Origin: Candidatus Electrothrix aestuarii
Lineage (GTDB): Bacteria > Desulfobacterota > Desulfobulbia > Desulfobulbales > Desulfobulbaceae
DNA length: 64,000 nucleotides
NCBI GenBank assembly: GCA_032595685.2
Contig: CP159373.1
Location: 3,747,907 to 3,811,906 of the forward strand
Direction: 5' to 3'
Below are positions 33,926 through 43,259 of the stretch, in pieces; position 1 is the stretch's first letter, and the number at the start of each line of letters is the position of its first letter. The position numbers and the translations under genes were made by a program. The notes under the pieces were generated by a model, which was not told the origin of the DNA, ran no database searches, and was given only the letters and a program-made list of their open reading frames with translations.

Positions 33926-35353
33926 ATGCAGGCCCTTGATGCTGATCAGTCAGCGCAACAACCTACGAAACAATCTTCTGTTCAGAGCGATTATGCTGGC
34001 GCTGGCAGGAAAAGTACTACTTATCTCATCTGTACGCTGGTGTTGTGTGGTCTGGTGGTTTTAGCAGGCTGTCACCTCCAGGTGCAGCCAGACCCGCAAC
34101 CAGAACCGGTTGCGCCGAAAAAATACAGCAGGGGATCTCTCCAGGCGAGCAAGAGCAGCTCGCAGCAATGGTGGCAATCGCTGGAGGATCCCCTGCTCGC
34201 CCAGTATATTGAAGAAGCTCTGCAAGGTAATTTTACCCTCAAGGAAGGCGCGGCCCGGCTTAAACAGGCAGGTCTTCTTGTTCAGCAAAAAAATGCTAAC
34301 CGATACCCTACCGTGGAAGCGGGCGTGGGCCTGGATGCGGATTTCGAAGACAGTGACCTTGGCCTTTCTGAGAGCCTCGGTTTCACTTTTTCCTGGGAAG
34401 CAGATCTGTGGGGACGACTTGCCGCTGTACGTCAGGCGGCCTTTCTTGATGCCCAGGCCGAGCAAGAGGCTTTGGCAGAACTGTCTTTGGCTGTAAGTGT
34501 CGAGATTGCAGAAACCTATTATGAGCTCATAGAGCAGAACCTGCTCTATGAGCTCCTGCAAAGCCAGCTGGAAGCAGATACAACAGCCCATGATCTCGTG
34601 AAGCTGCGTTTTGCCAACGGAGCTGTCTCTTCCAGCGATGTTCTGCAACAGGAAGAGCTATTGGCCTCGGTCAGGGCGCAATTTCCTCCGATTCAGGCTC
34701 AACTTGCGTTGCTCCGCAACCGGCTTCTTATTCTTCAGGGGCATATGCCGGAGAGCAAAGAATTTGCACTGCCTGAATCCCTGCCTCAACTCTCTCCTCT
34801 GCCCCCTCTGGGAATACCCGCGGATCTTCTCCTCAATCGCCCGGATCTGCGCAAATTACGCCAGGAAGTTGCAGCGGCGGATTCTCGGGTTGCCGAAGCT
34901 GTTGCCGACCGTTTACCCTCCCTGAAATTAGGGGGCTCAGCAGGTCTGAGCAGCGGCGAGATGGTGCTTTCGCTTTTTGCTGAGGCCCTGGCCACGGTTC
35001 TTGATTGGGATCAGAAAAAAAATGTGGTGAAGTTGCGTAAGGCCAAGGTGGAAGAGAAAACAGCGGCCTGGTCCCAGGCCTATCTTGAGGCTGTTGAGGA
35101 GGTAGAGAACAGCCTGACACAGGAGCAGGAGCAGAGCAAACTCCTCCTGGCCCTTCAGGAGCAATTGCAGGTGGCAGAGGCTCTGCTTGAGCAGACCCGT
35201 AATCGTTACCTGCACGGGGTAACCGATTATCTCCCCGTCCTCACGGCTTTGGTGTCTGTCCAGAATCTGGAGCGCTCTCTTATTCAACAACAGCGACTTT
35301 TGCTGAGCTATCGTTTGCAACTCTATCATGCCTTGGGCGGCAGCCCGCTTTAA
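33926..35353 (+). CDS. TolC/NodT-family outer-membrane efflux lipoprotein
   Basis: A 475-aa protein with a lipobox L-A-G-C (Cys about residue 49) and two TolC-like coiled-coil repeats (E-E-A-L-Q-G-N-F-T-L-K-E-G-A near the start; V-T-D-Y-L-P-V-L-T-A-L near the end). It forms the trimeric outer-membrane duct of tripartite pumps. The ATG at 33926 has AAGGAA before it and was preferred to an upstream TTG at 33896. It is 32 bp from the adaptor gene. Confidence 0.88.
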   Translation: MQALDADQSAQQPTKQSSVQSDYAGAGRKSTTYLICTLVLCGLVVLAGCHLQVQPDPQPEPVAPKKYSRGSLQASKSSSQQWWQSLEDPLLAQYIEEALQGNFTLKEGAARLKQAGLLVQQKNANRYPTVEAGVGLDADFEDSDLGLSESLGFTFSWEADLWGRLAAVRQAAFLDAQAEQEALAELSLAVSVEIAETYYELIEQNLLYELLQSQLEADTTAHDLVKLRFANGAVSSSDVLQQEELLASVRAQFPPIQAQLALLRNRLLILQGHMPESKEFALPESLPQLSPLPPLGIPADLLLNRPDLRKLRQEVAAADSRVAEAVADRLPSLKLGGSAGLSSGEMVLSLFAEALATVLDWDQKKNVVKLRKAKVEEKTAAWSQAYLEAVEEVENSLTQEQEQSKLLLALQEQLQVAEALLEQTRNRYLHGVTDYLPVLTALVSVQNLERSLIQQQRLLLSYRLQLYHALGGSPL

Positions 35354-35385
35354 CTCCTTTCTTTCAGAATACTTGCCGATTACCC

Positions 35386-36600
35386 ATGAAAATATTTTTT
35401 AAGGCATTATGTGCTCTGCTGATTCTTGCTGGCGGAGTCGGTGTGGCCTGGCATTTTTATAGCAATAAACCACGAGCCAGGAAGACCCGGCCCCAACGGG
35501 CAATTCCTCTGGTGCAGACTATAGCGGTCCAGCCGAGTACAGAATCAGTGCTCTTTGAGACCTCAGGTACTGTAATTCCGGCAAGAAAGCTGGTTGTGAG
35601 CACCGAGGTTGAGGGCAGGATTCTGGAGCAAAACGAAAAATTGGTTCCCGGCGGGATTATTTATAAGGATGAGCTCCTGGTGCGCCTTGATGCCCGTGAT
35701 TATCGTTTTCAGGTGCGCGAGCGGGAGGCGGAGTTGTCCACAGCCGAATATGAGCTTGCTGTGGAGCGGGGGAAACAGGCTGTTGCCCGTCAGGAATGGA
35801 AGATTCTGGCTAAGCAAATGAATCAGGCAGAGGCCAATCGGGACTTGGCTTTGCGCAAACCCCATCTTCGGCATGTGCAGGCCCAGATTGCTGCTGCCAA
35901 AACACGCTTGGAGGCAGCCAAACTGGACGAAGCACGGACGAGTATCTACGCTCCTTTTACCGGGATCTTTTTGGAGGAAGATGTGGAGCAGGGGCAATTC
36001 ATCGGCAGGCAGTCTGCTCTTGCCACGCTGGTATCCACCGAGGCCTTTTGGGTCCAGGTGGCGGTCCCTCTTTTCCTGTTGGAGCGTATGCATTTTCCTG
36101 AGCAGGAAGGAGTGCCGGGCAGTAGAGTGGAGATAATATTAGAGAGAGGGCAGGGGAGTAGTTCCGTGATCAGGCAGGGAACTGTGTTCAAACTCTTGGC
36201 TGATCTTGATCCCAAAGGACGCATGGCCCGGATTTTAGTCAGCCTGCCTGATCCGCTTTGTCTGGATCAGGAAACAACTGAGACGACCTGCTCTCCTCAG
36301 GAGGCTATTCTTTTGGGGAGCTTTGTCCGGGTTCGAATGGAGGCAGGCCAGCTGGAGCAGATTTTTGTCCTGCCGGAAAAGGCCCTGCGTGAGGATAATC
36401 GACTTTGGGTGGTTAATGGGGATGGAGTGCTTTCTTTTCGGGATGCTCAGGTGCGCTGGCGACGGGTAGGTGAGGTCCTGGTAGAAGCGGAAATCGCCCC
36501 GGATGAGCGCATAGTTATCAGCCGATTACAATCGCCCATTCCGGGGATGAAGGTGCGGGAGGAGGCTGGGGAAGATGAGGAGAAAAAGCCAACGGAATAG
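35386..36600 (+). CDS. Efflux periplasmic adaptor (membrane fusion protein)
   Basis: A 404-aa HlyD/AcrA-type adaptor: an N-terminal membrane anchor (~5-25), a barrel-sandwich half (V-S-T-E-V-E-G-R-I near 67-75), a coiled-coil hairpin (~105-180, long A/E/Q/K helices), then the T-S-I-Y-A-P-F-T-G-I second half. It bridges an inner-membrane pump to the TolC-like protein encoded just upstream. No pump gene follows; the next gene is convergent 20 bp away, so the operon lacks its transporter. Confidence 0.88.
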   Translation: MKIFFKALCALLILAGGVGVAWHFYSNKPRARKTRPQRAIPLVQTIAVQPSTESVLFETSGTVIPARKLVVSTEVEGRILEQNEKLVPGGIIYKDELLVRLDARDYRFQVREREAELSTAEYELAVERGKQAVARQEWKILAKQMNQAEANRDLALRKPHLRHVQAQIAAAKTRLEAAKLDEARTSIYAPFTGIFLEEDVEQGQFIGRQSALATLVSTEAFWVQVAVPLFLLERMHFPEQEGVPGSRVEIILERGQGSSSVIRQGTVFKLLADLDPKGRMARILVSLPDPLCLDQETTETTCSPQEAILLGSFVRVRMEAGQLEQIFVLPEKALREDNRLWVVNGDGVLSFRDAQVRWRRVGEVLVEAEIAPDERIVISRLQSPIPGMKVREEAGEDEEKKPTE

Positions 36601-36619
36601 TGCAATCATCCTCATGAGT

Positions 36620-37996
36620 CTATTCTCTGCTGGGTAAATAGAGGTTCAGCCGATGCTCTTTCAGATAATCCAACTTCCTTTTGAGATGCGTACGGGATGG
36701 GTTGGGATGAACGGCGAATCCGCTTATCCTGTTGGCTAAACGGATGTTTTCTGTCTGGAGATAGGCTTGTTTCCACCTCAGTTTTCCCTGGCAGAGTCTT
36801 TCTGCATACGCCCGGTTATGATTGCCGATAGAGAAGGTTGTAACAAAGAAACAGACTATAGAAAAAATAATCAATCGTTTTGGAACATCCTTCCGAGTGG
36901 TCGAAAATAGGTAGAGAGCAAAAAAAGCAGGCGTTATGTACGGAGTATATCGCGAGGCGGTTGCCGTCTCCAATCCGAGACAGACACGCCCGATAGCTAA
37001 ATTTAGGGAAAATGTCAGAGTGAATGTTACGAGTACAAGTATAATTTGCCTCTGCACTATGTTGCCCTTCATCGCTCTATTTGACGCATCACGAACGATG
37101 CTTGCTGCTGCCTTGATAATAATATATATCATGCAACATGCAGCGGGAAAACCGACAGACATAGAGGCAATATGCGAACCTCTGATCCCACAGAACGCAC
37201 CCAAGGCTATTATAATGTACTCTGCATACATTAGGGGCTGTGGGTAGGGAAAAGTGAATCCCTTTGCTGCTGGGCAGAATGTATAATCAATAAAAAAAGA
37301 AAGTACAGATGCAAGGGCGATAAAAAAGAAGAGAATGGCAAGGAACATGTTACCTGTCTGTTTCCTTTTTCGGGCAAGATAGAGTTCTGACAAAAATAAT
37401 ATCGGAGTAATACAGCCGAGGAAAATGCCAAATCCCGTATAAATTTCCATAAAGTTAATGATTGCGCAGAGGACATATCGCAAGGTAATGCCATCTATTG
37501 TCCAGCACAAACAAAAAAGAGTAATCAGCAGCAGGGGCATGGCTCCGTGTGAAACATTGGGTGTGTTCGCAACGAGACCGAACTGTAATGGTGTCAGGTA
37601 GAGAAGGGCTATAAAAATATCAAGAGCTGTAATTTTTCCCACGAGCCGAAGTTTAAGAAAAGCGGCTGTCAAGGCAGCAAGGCAGACAACTATCCCGATC
37701 ATGAAAGATTCTACACGGGTATTCCAGCCTGAACAATCGGCGACTATTTTAGTTAGAAAAAAACCTATTCCCTGACGGTGTGGTCCATGCTGCCAGCTGA
37801 ATAGCTCCCACGGACCTTTGCTATCAAAAAGTGCTCCCAGAAAATCCCACTGATCCCAAAAGAGCATATTTACACTGTACCTATCAATGAGAAGGAACCA
37901 GCGCAGGAGAATAAAACAGAGCAGAATAATTATGGAACAGTTGAGAAAAAACTGCCTTTTTGTGCTGTGAATGCTTTTATAGTTTAGGATAGTCAT
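36620..37996 (-). CDS. Polytopic membrane protein, GT-C-like
   Basis: A 458-aa protein with about ten hydrophobic segments. The N-terminal loop after the first helix has F-W-D-Q-W-D-F and W-E-L-F-S-W-Q-H-G-P-H-R-Q-G, whose acidic and aromatic residues resemble the first periplasmic loop of GT-C glycosyltransferases. A C-terminal soluble tail follows. The role is probably envelope glycan assembly, but no catalytic motif is certain. Last gene of a leftward unit beginning with ygiQ. Confidence 0.6.
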   Translation of the reverse strand: MTILNYKSIHSTKRQFFLNCSIIILLCFILLRWFLLIDRYSVNMLFWDQWDFLGALFDSKGPWELFSWQHGPHRQGIGFFLTKIVADCSGWNTRVESFMIGIVVCLAALTAAFLKLRLVGKITALDIFIALLYLTPLQFGLVANTPNVSHGAMPLLLITLFCLCWTIDGITLRYVLCAIINFMEIYTGFGIFLGCITPILFLSELYLARKRKQTGNMFLAILFFFIALASVLSFFIDYTFCPAAKGFTFPYPQPLMYAEYIIIALGAFCGIRGSHIASMSVGFPAACCMIYIIIKAAASIVRDASNRAMKGNIVQRQIILVLVTFTLTFSLNLAIGRVCLGLETATASRYTPYITPAFFALYLFSTTRKDVPKRLIIFSIVCFFVTTFSIGNHNRAYAERLCQGKLRWKQAYLQTENIRLANRISGFAVHPNPSRTHLKRKLDYLKEHRLNLYLPSRE

Positions 37997-38008
37997 TGCG
38001 GCTAGCTC

Positions 38009-38767
38009 TTACTTGTTCATCCCCATCGATTCAACCCAATGGACAAGGAAGAATTTCTTTTCTGCTGTGAATAGCTTGTCTGATTCACCCAGGATGGGGC
38101 GCAGGGTGGTGGACATCTGCAAGAGGGTGACCAGCAGGATCACAGCCCAAACCTTGATCATCTGCTGGCTCCCGGAGCCCAACGCACTAAGCCCCTGGGC
38201 CAACCACCGCAGGCCGAAATAGAGACTGACCAGCCAGACCAGGAAATGAATGCTGCCCATGAACGGCATGGCCTGGATTGAAAAGGTGAAGATAAAGGTG
38301 ATAGGTGCAAAGCCTATCAACAGGATACCGGTCAGTGCCATACTGCCGCAAAGCAAGCCCGCAAGCTGAGATGGGCGCAGATCTGTTCCGCTCAGGGCAG
38401 AAAGGATATACAGGCTGGGGAAGCAGAGCAGGGCAGTCAGGCAGGTGCCGAAGAAGATCTTTAAGGGAGCAGCAAGCCATTGCACATGCCCGGAGAAGCT
38501 GCCCACAATAAGCCCGTAACAAAGGACACAGACGGAAAAGATCAGAAGCAGTTTGGGCGTATGTACAGCAATATCATTACGCCGCACATGGTTATACAGG
38601 GCCTGGGGCGTCTTGAGTAAGGCATCAACCAGATGCATTATCCTTGCCTGCTTGGGCAGGAACTGCTCCTGCTGCTGCTTGCTTTCAGCAGCTGCGTCAG
38701 TTTGATCGTTCACATCACTCTGTTCATTATTCTCATCAATCTCGAATTCCAGCTTTTCGTCACTCAT
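38009..38767 (-). CDS. Yip1-like membrane protein (second of a pair)
   Basis: A 252-aa protein with an acidic, Gln-rich N-terminal tail (~1-40) and about five membrane helices. Its last region mirrors the preceding gene's product: both end with a block of helix, L-R-P-(I/F)-(L/V)-G and F-(L/Y)-V-like tail, so they are distant paralogues. The start overlaps the upstream gene's stop by 4 bp (ATGA). Probably the two form a complex in the inner membrane; function unknown. Confidence 0.65.
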   Translation of the reverse strand: MSDEKLEFEIDENNEQSDVNDQTDAAAESKQQQEQFLPKQARIMHLVDALLKTPQALYNHVRRNDIAVHTPKLLLIFSVCVLCYGLIVGSFSGHVQWLAAPLKIFFGTCLTALLCFPSLYILSALSGTDLRPSQLAGLLCGSMALTGILLIGFAPITFIFTFSIQAMPFMGSIHFLVWLVSLYFGLRWLAQGLSALGSGSQQMIKVWAVILLVTLLQMSTTLRPILGESDKLFTAEKKFFLVHWVESMGMNK

Positions 38768-39459
38768 AGCATACTCCGTTGCACAAGAAGGAAGACTGCT
38801 TCGTAAAAACTGCCGTTAAAGGGATCATCACGCATAAAGGTCACCGGGAGAGCCGGTGTACCGACAAAGGGGCGCAGGTTCCAGGAAAGCTGGGCCCCGA
38901 GAAAGAGGTTCATCGCCAACCAGACAGCTAAGATTTGCCCTGCTGACTTGCCGCTGATTTGCTTGAGGAGATAGTAGAGCTGGAGGTTGGCCACTGTCCC
39001 GGAAAAGGCGATGACTGCCACATTGGCAAGGAGAAAGATGCGGTGGGTATCCATCTGGCCCTTGCTGGACATTGGTGGCAGATGCCAGAGCAGAAAGCCG
39101 ATAAGCGGGGTAAACGAGGCCAGCATCACGGCAAGCAGGGCAAAGCTCATCAGGACAGCAAGGAGGCTCTGGCGAAACTGAATCGGTGCCTGGAGCAGCT
39201 GGGCCAGCATACCATTGATCAGGGCCGTGCCCAGGGCTGTCAGCAGAAGTAAGAGAGGAAACTTCACGGCAACAAAGCAGGCCTGTAAGGGGGCGCGCCA
39301 GATGCCCAAGGAAGCTCCGTAGATAGCCCCGCCAATGATGATCAGCAGGAGGCAAAGGATGAACTTGCCGGAACCCTTCTCTAGCCAGGGACGAAGATCT
39401 TGGGCCCGACAGAGTTCGCGGACCGCCGGTTCCCAGGAATGCATTGTCCCCTTATTCAT
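38764..39459 (-). CDS. Yip1-like membrane protein (first of a pair)
   Basis: A 231-aa protein with about five membrane helices and a short soluble N-terminus (W-E-P-A-V-R-E-L-C-R-A-Q-D). GGAAGGG stands 7 bases before the ATG. It begins 3 bp after the ygiQ stop and overlaps the next gene by 4 bp, so ygiQ and the two membrane proteins are read as one transcript. Confidence 0.65.
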   Translation of the reverse strand: MNKGTMHSWEPAVRELCRAQDLRPWLEKGSGKFILCLLLIIIGGAIYGASLGIWRAPLQACFVAVKFPLLLLLTALGTALINGMLAQLLQAPIQFRQSLLAVLMSFALLAVMLASFTPLIGFLLWHLPPMSSKGQMDTHRIFLLANVAVIAFSGTVANLQLYYLLKQISGKSAGQILAVWLAMNLFLGAQLSWNLRPFVGTPALPVTFMRDDPFNGSFYEAVFLLVQRSML

Positions 39460-39462
39460 AGG

Positions 39463-41307
39463 TTATCCCTTCCGCCTGCGGGGAGTAAACTTTCCCTTCT
39501 TTCGTGTCCCTGTCCCTGTCCCTGCCTTTTGCCGATTCTTTGGAGCAAAGGTACGATTCTGCCCCTGTCTCTTATGGGGGCTCTGGGGCGGGCCAGTGAG
39601 CACCGCCTTTTGCTGCTCCCGGGCCTGGTTGTCCTTTTCCACGAAGCAGGGCTGGCCGGTAAAGGGATTCTCCCCGGTCCAGTACATCAGGGTAGACCAG
39701 GTTGAGGGCGTTGGGGTAAAGATCTGTACCTGCCTGGGCAGGACCTTCAGCTCCTGCTGGGCAAAGTTTTTCATGGCCTGCATGTCCTGCTGGCGGCAGC
39801 CGGGATGGGCCGCAATGATGTAATAGGTAAGGAACTGCTTCAGCCCTTCCTGGGCGCTCATCTTATTAAAGAGATCGCGGAAGCGGAGCAGGCTGTCCCG
39901 GCCCGGCTTACCCATACAGGCCAGTACATTATCCTGGCAATGCTCCGGGGCCACCTTCATCTGGCCGGAGACATGATGGCGCACCACCTGGCGCAGATAG
40001 GCCAAGCCGTTTCGCTGGTCTGCCAGGATGAGGTCGTAGCGGATGCCGGAAGACACCACCACCTGCTTAACCCCCTTGAGTTGGCGCAACTCTTCCAGCA
40101 GGCGGAGCTGCTCGCTGTGATCTACTTGCAGGGCCTTGCATTTCTCAGGAAAGAGGCAGCGTTTCTCCAGGCAGGCGCCCTTGCTTCGCTTCTTGCGGCA
40201 TTCCACTCCATACATATTGGCGGTGGGACCGCCCACGTCGTGGATGCGCCCTTTAAAGCCAGGGTGCTTGAGCAGGCGATGGGCCTCAGCAAGGATGGAC
40301 TTCCTCGTGCGCTGGACTATGGTCCGCCCCTGGTGGACAGCAATGGCGCAGAAGTTACACTCGCCATAGCATCCCCGGTGGGTGGCCAGGGAGAAACGGA
40401 TCGTCTCCAGGGCCCGTACATTCCCCTGCTGCTGATGGAAAGGATGGAGGTCCAGCTGGTAATCCAGGCTATGGACATGATCCAGTTCTTCCGGGGAGAG
40501 GTGGGGCTGAGGTGGGTTCTGGATCAGCCAGCGGGTGCCGTGGAGCTGGGCCAGGCCCTGGGCCGTGATGGGGTCGTTATTCTCGTAAAAGCGGCGGAAC
40601 ATCCGGGTAAAGGCCTTCTTGCCCTGGAGCGTGTCTCCCTTTGCCTCCTCGTAGGAAGGCAGGAGCAGGTGACCCTCTGGGCGCTCTGAAGCAGGATAGC
40701 AGAGACCGCGTATGGTGTAGGGATCAGTATCATCCCGCAGGGCAGTGGCCAGCTCCAGCACGGCCCGCTCGGCCATGCCGTAGAGGAGGAAATCAGCCTT
40801 GGCATCCAGGAGGATGGAGCGGCGCACGCTCTTGCTCCAGTAATCATAATGGGCAATGCGGCGAAGGCTGGCCTCTATACCGCCCAGGACAATAGGGCAG
40901 GTGTTCTTGAATTTGCTGCGGATCAGGTTGGTGTAGATCAGTACAGCCCGGTCCGGCCTGCGCTTGTTCTCTCCACCGGGGGTGTAGTCGTCCTGCTTGC
41001 GGCGCTTGCCCGATGCAGTGCGGTTAGCCACCATCGAGTCTACACAGCCGCCGCTCACGCCCCAGAAGAGCCGAGGCTCACCAAGGCGGCAGATGTCCTC
41101 GCCCTGGAGATCAGGCTGGGCAATGATTGCCACCCGGAAGCCTGCATCGGCGAGGACACGACCAATCACGGCAGTACCTATAAAAGGCGAGTCGATATAG
41201 GCATCGCCGCTGACCAGGATAATATCCGGGCGGTCCCAGCCCAGCTGGCGGAGTTCCTTCTGGGTTGTGGGGAGAAAGGCCTGTGTTGTCTTGGTTGGCT
41301 GCGGCAC
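39463..41307 (-). CDS. YgiQ-family radical SAM protein
   Basis: A 614-aa radical-SAM enzyme. An N-terminal B12-binding-like fold (D-I-I-L-V-S-G-D-A-Y-I-D) is followed by the SAM core with C-Y-G-E-C-N-F-C (C-x3-C-x2-C) and a C-terminal YgiQ region ending in basic residues. The C-terminus holds a T-G-T-G-T short repeat made by a CCCTGT hexamer repeat in the DNA. YgiQ chemistry is not established. First gene of a leftward operon. Confidence 0.9.
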   Translation of the reverse strand: MPQPTKTTQAFLPTTQKELRQLGWDRPDIILVSGDAYIDSPFIGTAVIGRVLADAGFRVAIIAQPDLQGEDICRLGEPRLFWGVSGGCVDSMVANRTASGKRRKQDDYTPGGENKRRPDRAVLIYTNLIRSKFKNTCPIVLGGIEASLRRIAHYDYWSKSVRRSILLDAKADFLLYGMAERAVLELATALRDDTDPYTIRGLCYPASERPEGHLLLPSYEEAKGDTLQGKKAFTRMFRRFYENNDPITAQGLAQLHGTRWLIQNPPQPHLSPEELDHVHSLDYQLDLHPFHQQQGNVRALETIRFSLATHRGCYGECNFCAIAVHQGRTIVQRTRKSILAEAHRLLKHPGFKGRIHDVGGPTANMYGVECRKKRSKGACLEKRCLFPEKCKALQVDHSEQLRLLEELRQLKGVKQVVVSSGIRYDLILADQRNGLAYLRQVVRHHVSGQMKVAPEHCQDNVLACMGKPGRDSLLRFRDLFNKMSAQEGLKQFLTYYIIAAHPGCRQQDMQAMKNFAQQELKVLPRQVQIFTPTPSTWSTLMYWTGENPFTGQPCFVEKDNQAREQQKAVLTGPPQSPHKRQGQNRTFAPKNRQKAGTGTGTRKKGKFTPRRRKG

Positions 41308-41320
41308 GTTTGTCCTGGGT

Positions 41321-41529
41321 CTAAAGGCTTATCTGTAATACATCAATCAGTCGACCATTATAGTCATTACGGACGATCTTCTTCAATGCGGCATAGTCAT
41401 TCACCCGGATATCAAGGCTGCTGACTGCGGAGTCGGTAAAGCCGGGCAGGGTGTATTCGCCATTCACCCCGACCACCACCATCCCGCCGGTCAGCCCGCC
41501 TTCCTGCATATTCAGCAGGCTGAACAGAA
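41321..41529 (-). pseudogene. C-terminal part of HU-like/DUF4469 protein B, cut off by IS66
   Basis: From the TSD at 41529 leftward this encodes L-L-F-S-L-L-N-M-Q-E-G-G and V-V-V-G-V-N-G-E-Y-T-L-P-G-F-T, nearly identical to the C-terminus of paralogue A (47491-48564). It is the DUF4469 end of the gene that starts at 44132. Removing 41530-43259 and one TSD copy rejoins the frame exactly (R-D-M-L-L-F-S-L-L-N-M). The short frame extending into IS DNA at 41575 is artificial. Confidence 0.85.
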
Positions 41530-43259
41530 GTAACCGTTCACTCCCCTCATTCCACACAAAAAAAGAACTGGACAAAAAAGAGGATCACGATAGTTTAACA
41601 GTCACAACGTTTTTTACGAGATCTATCTACGCTCTGAGTTCGCATGCACCTATCCAGAGAAGAGTTGCTAAAAATAGATAAGCAGTTTATTGACTCCTTG
41701 CCCGGTAAGAGTGCAAAGGAGCTGTGCCTGCTCGCACTTGATGACCTCAAAGAACTTCACGAACGGCTGGGTCAAAATTCCGAAAACAGCTCCATGCCTC
41801 CCAGCTCAAATTTCCCCTGGGCCGGTTTGATGCCGACGCTCAAGCCGACGAGGAGGAACCGGATGAAGAGCAAGTCGAAGCCACGGACATAGAACTCGAC
41901 GATTCTGACGAGGAGTCCGCCGAGCATGATGAGAATGCGGACAGGTCCGACCAGCAGGATTCCCCCGAAAATACCGATGATCGCCCCAAGGGCAATAAAC
42001 CCGGCAAGCAACCCGGTGCCACCGGGCATGGTCGAACGCAAAAACTTCCCGTACACGACACCATCATTCACAAAGCAGGCACCTGCTCGGCTTGTAACCT
42101 TGAGCTGGACGAAACATGCGACTTCACCGCTCGCACCGGTCATTATGTCGTTGATATTGAGGTGGGCGATGCCACCGGTCCGGGAATAGAGGTGATCAAC
42201 ACCAAGCATATCTACGGAGACACGACTTGCGGCGGCTGTGGTCATGTCAATCGGCTTATGCCCCATCGTCTCGAAAAAACGAAGACTGGGGGGTTGAAAT
42301 AAGCCAATGGCACATGGTCGGCCCAAAATTGACCGCTCTGATCGTGTGCCTCTCCAAGCGCATGCGCCTTTCTCGCCGCCGCATCCGGGAATTTCTGCAG
42401 GATTGGCTGCGATTGGATTTGGGCATCGGTACGATCAATCAATGTATCCATGAAGCTGGCCGCGCCGCTTCTCCCCTTAGCGATGAGTTTCTTGAGGAGG
42501 TGCGTGAATCACTGATCCTGTTCGTGGATGAGACATCCTGGAAGGAGTGGGGCAAGAAACAGTGGTTATGGGTCTTTACCTCGCTGAAAGTCACCTTTTA
42601 CATCATTGGCCTTCGCAGCCAAAAAGTACTTGATTATGTGCTCGGCCAAACCTTTAAGGGATTGCTGATGAGCGACGGCTACAATGCCTATCGTAAGTTC
42701 CTCAACAGGCTCCGCTGCTGGGCGCATTTACTGCGCAAGACAAAAGGTTTGAAACAGAGCCTGAGCGATGATCCCCGCACATTCGGCACCGAGGCCCATG
42801 CGGTGCTCACCGAGTTGATGGATGTAATTTACAAGGCTCGCGAGGGGCCTCCCACGGACCTTTGCCAATATACAGAGAATTCCTGGCCGAATTTAAGGAA
42901 TGCTGCATGAAATATCGCGATTCAGATCATAAAAAAACACGCGAGCTGTCCAGAGAATTTCTCAACGACTGGGACACGATTTTTCATGTGTTGTCGAATC
43001 CGACGTGGCCCCTGACCAATAATGAGGCGGAGCAAGCGTTACGTCATTGGGTTATTGCGCGCAAATTAAGCCACGGTACCCGTAATGGTCAAGGTAGTCA
43101 TGTGTTTGCCATACTTGCGAGCGTGATTGATACGTGTAGGAAGCGCAACGCCTGTCCGTGGAAATATCTCGCCGAGGTTATCACGGCTTGGCGTCAGGGG
43201 CTGGATGTACCTCCTCTGCCTCTTGCTGCGTAAAAAATGAGAGGGGTCTGAACGGTTAC
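41530..43259 (+). mobile_element. IS66-family insertion sequence with intact ends and 8-bp TSD
   Basis: Left end GTAACCGTTCACTCCCCTC and right end (reverse complement) GTAACCGTTCAGACCCCTC are matching terminal inverted repeats. The flanks GAACAGAA at 41522-41529 and 43260-43267 are the 8-bp target duplication typical of IS66. At 1730 bp it carries only a tnpC-type transposase gene, without tnpA/tnpB, like the ISBst12 subgroup. It lies inside HU-like/DUF4469 gene B. Confidence 0.92.
41644..43233 (+). pseudogene. IS66 transposase (TnpC) with three frameshifts
   Basis: Four consecutive frames make one TnpC-like protein. Residues L-K-E-L-H-E-R-L-G-Q-N-S-E-N-S-S and P-P-S-S-N-F-P-W open it; an acidic spacer and a Cys zinc site (C-S-A-C ... 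C-G-G-C-G-H) follow; the DDE core has F-V-D-E-T-S-W, M-S-D-G-Y-N-A-Y and N-N-E-A-E-Q-A-L-R. Shifts of -1 are needed near 41824, at the A run 42274-42279 and near 42856-42860. All the conserved acidic residues remain, so the coding damage is limited to these three places. Confidence 0.88.

Noticed and set aside
39805-40689. 294-codon rightward frame
   Set aside because: Antisense to ygiQ, which carries its radical-SAM motif and full length.
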